DNA from: Acidimicrobiia bacterium
Lineage (GTDB): Bacteria > Actinomycetota > Acidimicrobiia > Spongiisociales > UBA5794
Assembly: GCA_030065575.1 (NCBI GenBank)
Contig: JASJDZ010000008.1
Coordinates: 1-64,000, forward strand
Direction: 5' to 3'
Length of the DNA: 64,000 nucleotides
The position numbers and the translations under genes were made by a program. Below are positions 60,601 through 64,000 of the stretch, piece after piece; the stretch's first letter is position 1; every line of letters begins with the position of its first letter. Below the pieces are notes generated by a model that worked only from the letters and a program-made list of their open reading frames with translations, made no database searches and was not told where the DNA came from.

Positions 60601-62014
60601 GCATGTCGAGAACGGCTTCAAACGACGGTCGGGTGAGGTCGCGATAGGGGAGAGCGCGACGAACCAGGTCGAACGCAGAGTCGACATCGAGCTCCGCAGT
60701 GGCCGTCATGGCGACCAGCTGCTGAGCAAGGACATCAAGGGGGTTCTGCGGAATGGCCGTTTCCTCGATGGCGCCGCTGTACATGCGCTCAACAACAACT
60801 GCGGTCTCGAGCAGATCGCCGCGATGCTTGGGGAACACCCTTGCTTTGGAGGGGGCGCCAACCTGGTGCCCGGCGCGGCCAACTCGCTGCAGGCCGCGAG
60901 CCACGGAGGCCGGAGACTCAACGAGGACGACGAGATCGATGGCCGCCATGTCGATGCCGAGTTCGAGCGTCGAGGTTGCTACTACTCCGCGCAGATCGCC
61001 GGTCTTCAGCCTGCCTTCGATCTCGACTCTCTGCTCTCGTGAGACTGAGCCGTGGTGGGATTGAACGAGCTCCTCTCCAGCCAGCCGATTGATCTCCGCG
61101 GCCAGACGTTCGGCCAGGCTGCGACTGTTCACAAACAGCAGCGTCGAAGTATGGCTGAGGACGAGTTCCAGCAGTTGCGGGTACACGGCGGGCCAGATCG
61201 ACTTGCGGCCGGGCTCCTCAGCATCTCCAACTGCGGGAGCGGTCTCCTCCGGTCGGGTCATGTCGGCAACGGGGACGACGATCTGCACCTCCAGTTCCTT
61301 CTCCCACGGGGCGTCGACAACGGTCACCGGGCGGGGCGACCATTCCGTTTCCGGCTTGTCCCGTTCGCCTCCACCGAGGAATTCGGCGATGGTTTGGAGC
61401 GGTCGTTGCGTGGCCGAGAGGCCGATGCGCTGCAATGGCTGCTCGGTGATGTCGGACAGACGTTCGAGGCTGAGGGCCAGGTGGCTACCTCGCTTGGTTC
61501 CCGCAACCGAGTGGATCTCGTCGACGATCACATACTCAACTGAGGCGAGCATTTCCCGGGCCCGGGACGTCAGCATCAGGTATAGCGATTCGGGCGTAGT
61601 GATCAGAATGTCGGGAGGATGGCGCAGCATCGCCGTGCGTTCCTTGGAGGGTGTGTCTCCGGTCCGCATCGCCGTCGAGATGCGGGGCGGGTCAACGCCC
61701 AGCTGTTCAGCAGCGAGGTGGATGCCGGTGAGCGGCGCCCGCAAGTTGCGCTCGATGTCGTAGGCGAGCGCCTTCATCGGCGAGACGTAGAGGACGCGAC
61801 AGCGTGCCCTTTTGTCTGGAGTGGGGGAGGAGGCAAGGCGATCGATCGCCCACAGAAAGGCAGCAAGAGTCTTGCCCGATCCTGTCGGCGCATGAATGAG
61901 AGTGTGGTGACCGTGGGAGATGGCGTCCCACCCCTCGATCTGGGCGCGAGTGGGCGCGGCGAAAGCGGCCTCGAACCAGGCCTTGGTCGGTGCAGAGAAT
62001 CGATCGAGCGCCAT
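57638..62014 (-). CDS. lhr: Large ATP-dependent helicase Lhr
   Basis: This 1458-aa protein is the long form of Lhr, a superfamily-2 3'-to-5' helicase that acts on RNA:DNA hybrids and branched DNA and is induced by DNA damage in mycobacteria. It has APTGSGKT (42-49), VDEIHSVAG (DEVH-type motif II), SATQRP (motif III) and HHGSVSREQR/GRVGRAGHQ motifs of the second RecA domain, followed by winged-helix and Lhr C-terminal domains. ATG 62014 faces away from the PD-(D/E)XK-like gene at 62277, with tandem repeats in the gap. Confidence 0.94.
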   Translation of the reverse strand: MALDRFSAPTKAWFEAAFAAPTRAQIEGWDAISHGHHTLIHAPTGSGKTLAAFLWAIDRLASSPTPDKRARCRVLYVSPMKALAYDIERNLRAPLTGIHLAAEQLGVDPPRISTAMRTGDTPSKERTAMLRHPPDILITTPESLYLMLTSRAREMLASVEYVIVDEIHSVAGTKRGSHLALSLERLSDITEQPLQRIGLSATQRPLQTIAEFLGGGERDKPETEWSPRPVTVVDAPWEKELEVQIVVPVADMTRPEETAPAVGDAEEPGRKSIWPAVYPQLLELVLSHTSTLLFVNSRSLAERLAAEINRLAGEELVQSHHGSVSREQRVEIEGRLKTGDLRGVVATSTLELGIDMAAIDLVVLVESPASVARGLQRVGRAGHQVGAPSKARVFPKHRGDLLETAVVVERMYSGAIEETAIPQNPLDVLAQQLVAMTATAELDVDSAFDLVRRALPYRDLTRPSFEAVLDMLAGRYPSDEFAELRPRIVWNRVENTIAPRDNAKMLAVTNPGTIPDRGLYTVVLPEGGKIGELDEEMVYESRVGDTFVLGSSSWKIAEVTHDRVIVAPAPGQAAAKLPFWHGDGPGRPIELGRAIGAFVREIGGKTEEEAVSALKGKYRLDGWAAENLAGFLHEEREVTGVLPSDRNVVIQRFRDEIGDWRMVVLTPYGARVHAPWALAARRRYREIHGVETDVVWSDDGIILRFPDIDDPPAIGELLISPDEIDELVLEETGHSALFAARFREAAARALLLPRKRPGSRTPLWLQRRKASDLMDIAKRFPAFPIVLETYREMLQDYFDLPALRGVLTDIERRTTHVSEVDLAGPSPFATSLMFDFIASYMYEYDAPLAEKRAAALTLDRRLLQELLGDPQFRDLLDPDVIGTVELELQHLAEERRLNGPDALNDALRRLGPLTEDQIRARSAKPEEIASWLGDLSGSRRAVQVTMQGQSRWAVVEDVARLRDALGVQPPPGVPEQLLERVTDPLGDVVGRYARTHAPFTARQAAEELGLPEAAVTEVLKRLEGESRVASGTYQPGGHGVEWVDLNVLRRIRRRSLAVLRSEVEAVEPSRMGAFLPAWHQIGATGPAAVRLPEVVRALQGRPIPASTLESDVLAMRMDYGPAELDLLLGTGEIVWIGQGALGTNDGRVALYFRDHVPLLFDPPPVDPPEGPLHETIRRHLGNRGASFFSDLYVATGGGEMQPVIDALWDLVWAGEVTNDTISPLRSFTSTKTKRRAPRPNLRLSVPPAASGRWYLVATLLGEVPASPEQRAKARAEQLLERHGVVTRPAVLSEGIPGGFSGLYPVFAAMEDTGQVRRGYFIETLGGAQFGLPGAIDRLRDTSAGGLVVVAASDPANPYGAAVPWPDHEAGSPGRHAGAYVAINDGALLAFVDRGGRSVLTWDADPTLLSSGLIDVAKQRKRATTVAKIDGESSLTSPFSAAMLSAGFATGYKGLTYRP

Positions 62015-62079
62015 CGTGGTCAGAGTAACTGCCGCCCCCGACAGGAATCCCGTGTCCCTGGTAGTAGCTGGAGATAATC

Positions 62080-62174
62080 ACAAAACCGACTTACGCACAG
62101 AGCGCGAGTAAGACCTGCCATTACCTGGGGCGAACTACAAAACCGACTTACACACGCGCCGCGGGTAAGAACTG
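62080..62174. repeat. Tandem 38-bp repeats with internal dyad CTTAC-N13-GTAAG
   Basis: Two 38-bp copies at 62080-62117 and 62137-62174 (57-bp period) both begin ACAAAACCGACTTAC and end GTAAGA(C/A)CTG. Each contains the dyad CTTAC-N13-GTAAG. They lie in the 262-bp divergent gap between lhr and the nuclease-like gene. They could be operator sites or a transposon end; apart from them and the ribosome site, I see nothing else in this gap. Confidence 0.7.
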
Positions 62175-62276
62175 CGAGATCGCCTCTGCGGCAGGCAACC
62201 TGGCAAATCGGGGGGCGGGTCATCGGATTCGACAGGTGATTCGGCTTGAATCGTTACCGAAGCCAGCGGAGGATCA

Positions 62277-62912
62277 ATGGACATTGCCGTCAATCTGGTC
62301 GAGAACTACCTGCGCCTAACCGGGTATCTGACCCTCTCCGAGTTCGAGGTGCAGCGCCGCGACGAGCGAGGTCGGTACAAGACGGTCACAGACATCGACA
62401 TCATGGGGGTTCGTATGCCCGGGGATGTCTCCCGGGGAGATGGAAACCGCGACGGCGACTGCGAAATGCTGCTGATTGACGACCCGGTGCTCGAGCTGGA
62501 ACGCGACACCATCGATGTGATCATCGGCGAGGTGAAGCAGGGGCAGGCTGAGCTGAACCCGGGGATCAAGGATCACGGCGTGCTGCATTCATTGCTACGC
62601 CGTATTGAGTGGCTCTACAGCGATGATCTCGGCAGTGTCATTCGCGCTCTGCAGCAGCAGGGTCTCCACCGCGGGGAGGGGAAGGGCGGAGCAAAGGTTC
62701 GCACCCGGCTGGTGGCATTTGGGCGCAGTTCCTTCTCGAATCAGAGCACGATCTCTCTGAGCCACATGATCACAACCCTGCTCGAGTTCTTCGAGGAGCA
62801 TGAGGAGGCGTCCCGGCCAATTCAGTTCCGCGAGCCCGCCCCGGCGTTCTTGAGCCTGCTGCTCAAATCCGGGTTCGATGTGCAGAAAGAGCGGAGCAGC
62901 AAGAGGGCCTAG
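62277..62912 (+). CDS. PD-(D/E)XK-like nuclease fold protein
   Basis: This 211-aa protein begins MDIAVNLVENYLRLTGY and has TDIDIMG (Asp39/Asp41) followed by VIIGEVK (Glu85-x-Lys87), matching the D...E-x-K pattern of PD-(D/E)XK nucleases with the usual helix before the first strand. It may be a structure-specific or damage-related nuclease. ATG follows GGAGG. It is divergent from lhr and separated from it by paired repeats. Activity is inferred from the motif only. Confidence 0.68.
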   Translation: MDIAVNLVENYLRLTGYLTLSEFEVQRRDERGRYKTVTDIDIMGVRMPGDVSRGDGNRDGDCEMLLIDDPVLELERDTIDVIIGEVKQGQAELNPGIKDHGVLHSLLRRIEWLYSDDLGSVIRALQQQGLHRGEGKGGAKVRTRLVAFGRSSFSNQSTISLSHMITTLLEFFEEHEEASRPIQFREPAPAFLSLLLKSGFDVQKERSSKRA

Positions 62913-62921
62913 TTGCGGTGC

Positions 62922-63686
62922 TCAGTAGGTCCGAACAACGCTGATCGCGGTCTCCGCATTCTCACCCTCGGTCTTGAGCGAGCTCGCCTCGGCATCCATG
63001 CGCCGCACGGCGATCCGGCACCACTCACCGGCTACGCCCTTGATGACATCTTCTGCGTCCTCCGGCCCGTATACCCAGCGGGCGTAGCGAGGACCCATCA
63101 ACTCGAGCCGGATTCCCGACTCGGGGAAGCTCTCGCCGGCCTCTGCAAAGGCGAAGGGCAGCATGCGATGGGCCAGCCAGGCAACATGGCGGATACGAGA
63201 AGTATCGGCGGTCGGGTCTTCCTCCTCCTCATCGAATGTGAGCAGACCTTCCATGGCATCTTTGATGTCGAGGCCGTGTGCCCATGTCTCCATCAGGCGC
63301 ACCGTGCCAAAGGCGCGGGCACTCATATCGCCGTATAGCCAGGTGACTCGATCGGTGCCTTCCATGCGGGATAGGGCGTCGACAACGTCGGCCCGGCTGT
63401 TGCGCCACCATTCGATAACCTGCTGGTACCGCATCTCCCGACCTTCGCTGACACCAACTGCCGTCCACTTGTCGATGTCGTCGGGGTTCCCCTCGGGGAG
63501 GGCCGATCCACCCTCGGTGAGGACCTCAGCCGCACAACGCTCGGAGTGGGCGAGATGGCTGACAACGTCCTTGATGCTCCACCCGGGCGCTGAGGTGGGC
63601 AGAATCCACTGCCGTTCGCTGATCCGCTGGAGGAACTGATCGAGTGCCTGTTGCTCGGCGACGAGGTCTGAGAGTATTTCGCGCAT
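62922..63686 (-). CDS. DinB/MDMPI-type metal-binding protein (TIGR03084-like)
   Basis: This 254-aa protein resembles actinobacterial mycothiol-dependent maleylpyruvate isomerase-like proteins: the DinB-type metal ligand is in DVVSHLAHSERCA, a second site in MEGTDRVTWLYGDMSARAFGTVRLMETWAHGLDI, and a C-terminal domain follows. Binding of mycothiol and Zn is known for the family, but the reaction is unproven here. The ATG at 63686 has TAAAAT 9 nt upstream, suggesting a leaderless start. Confidence 0.82.
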   Translation of the reverse strand: MREILSDLVAEQQALDQFLQRISERQWILPTSAPGWSIKDVVSHLAHSERCAAEVLTEGGSALPEGNPDDIDKWTAVGVSEGREMRYQQVIEWWRNSRADVVDALSRMEGTDRVTWLYGDMSARAFGTVRLMETWAHGLDIKDAMEGLLTFDEEEEDPTADTSRIRHVAWLAHRMLPFAFAEAGESFPESGIRLELMGPRYARWVYGPEDAEDVIKGVAGEWCRIAVRRMDAEASSLKTEGENAETAISVVRTY

Positions 63687-63728
63687 GGGAGGTGCATTTT
63701 ACTGCGTGTGGCACGCGGCCGATTCCTG

Positions 63729-64000
63729 TTAACCGGGGGAATCCTGCGCCGCCATGTTGAGGCGGTCAACCATCAGGCGCAAGCGACCGAGGTGTCGGCG
63801 ATCGAAGTGGAGACGGATCCTCGGCAGGTCGACATTGTCCTCGGTCCTGATCTCCTGCGGTGTTGCCTCGATCTTCTCTATCTTCCCCCGCACAACGATG
63901 TCGGCGAACTCATCATTGAGCAACGAGATCAACTCTTCTGAAGGCTCATGTTTCAGGCGGAGGACCAGCTTCCCTTCCACGTAGCGTTGCGAGTGGTAGT
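63729..64000 (-). CDS. C-terminal fragment of a LOG-family (TIGR00730) protein
   Basis: The window ends inside this leftward gene. Reading from the edge gives YHSQRYVEGKLVLRLKHEPS and then a C-terminal domain ending AAQDSPG. The end part resembles the C-terminal extension of the TIGR00730 LOG family, which in plants and bacteria releases cytokinin base from nucleoside monophosphate. The catalytic Rossmann part lies outside the window. The internal GTG at 63980 is not a true start. Confidence 0.75.
   Translation of the reverse strand, partial: YHSQRYVEGKLVLRLKHEPSEELISLLNDEFADIVVRGKIEKIEATPQEIRTEDNVDLPRIRLHFDRRHLGRLRLMVDRLNMAAQDSPG

Noticed and set aside
62020-62223. 67-aa minus-strand frame in the lhr intergenic gap
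   Set aside because: Its repeated CVSRFC segments come from the DNA repeats; no ribosome site or family, so the repeats are reported instead.
1-64000. CRISPR array, prophage, rRNA or tRNA genes
   Set aside because: No regularly spaced repeats, phage genes, cloverleaf sequences or rRNA motifs were recognised.

Overview
The window is a gene-dense, visibly G+C-rich bacterial chromosome segment with short intergenic gaps, frequent 4-bp start/stop overlaps and many GTG starts. An actinobacterium (Actinomycetota) is the best reading. The SOS boxes have the TCGAAC-N4-GTTCGA form known from actinobacteria and a few other phyla. Many genes lack a Shine-Dalgarno sequence and instead carry a TANNNT hexamer 6-9 nt before the start codon, as expected for leaderless mRNAs. 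Typical actinobacterial families are present (DUF222-HNH protein, mycothiol-type DinB/MDMPI protein, DUF4032, luciferase-like oxidoreductase, mycobacterial-type SerC, long Lhr helicase). A deep-branching class such as Acidimicrobiia is plausible, but that is inference. No rRNA, tRNA, CRISPR array or intact insertion sequence was found; the ends cut a leftward gene (1-27) and a LOG-family gene (63729-64000).

Layout. 0-2.3 kb: SOS-controlled imuA-imuB behind a 26-bp perfect palindrome containing a LexA box, next to what looks like a solo IS end. 2.3-6.1 kb: acyltransferase, AlkX/YcaQ-type DNA glycosylase, membrane-anchored protein, 5-formyl-THF cyclo-ligase. 6.1-10.6 kb: a leftward thiamin operon (TPP riboswitch, thiN, thiB, thiP, thiQ) whose ribosome-binding site lies inside the aptamer. 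10.6-12.1 kb: a three-gene operon (47-aa protein, ribbon-helix-helix protein, DUF4097 protein) behind a promoter packed with TGACA half-sites. 12.1-18 kb: uridine kinase, SGNH hydrolase, thioesterase, GMC oxidoreductase with a four-cysteine motif, YchF. 18-23.3 kb: tetR-ABC-FtsX operon, SatD pair, ACT protein. 23.4-26.7 kb: dnaE2 with the second LexA box. 26.8-29.6 kb: trkA-trkH. 30.5-34.1 kb: a heterodimeric ABC exporter. 34-43 kb: small enzymes, ferritin, DUF222-HNH protein, acetyltransferases, and a lipoprotein that appears to start with CTG. 43-51 kb: kinase-like/flippase-like membrane protein, serC, aspartate-type aminotransferase, an AroQ-alpha/beta-hydrolase fusion, lipoate-ligase-like protein. 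51-57.5 kb: ABC exporter, Nudix, UspA-like, flavin reductase, SDR, DUF4032. 57.6-64 kb: Lhr helicase divergent from a PD-(D/E)XK-like protein, with tandem 38-bp repeats between them.

How genes work together. imuA, imuB and dnaE2 form the SOS mutasome although the two loci lie 21 kb apart; matching LexA boxes tie them together. The riboswitch operon couples thiamin import (ThiBPQ) to its activation to TPP (ThiN). TrkA-TrkH make a potassium transporter, and the two exporters at 30.5-34.1 kb make one transporter with one consensus and one degenerate ATP site.

The strongest candidates for something not already textbook are the Lhr/nuclease-like divergent pair with its repeats, the 47-aa/RHH/DUF4097 operon, the AroQ-hydrolase fusion, and the two CTG-start genes. 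No function could be confirmed here without database searches.
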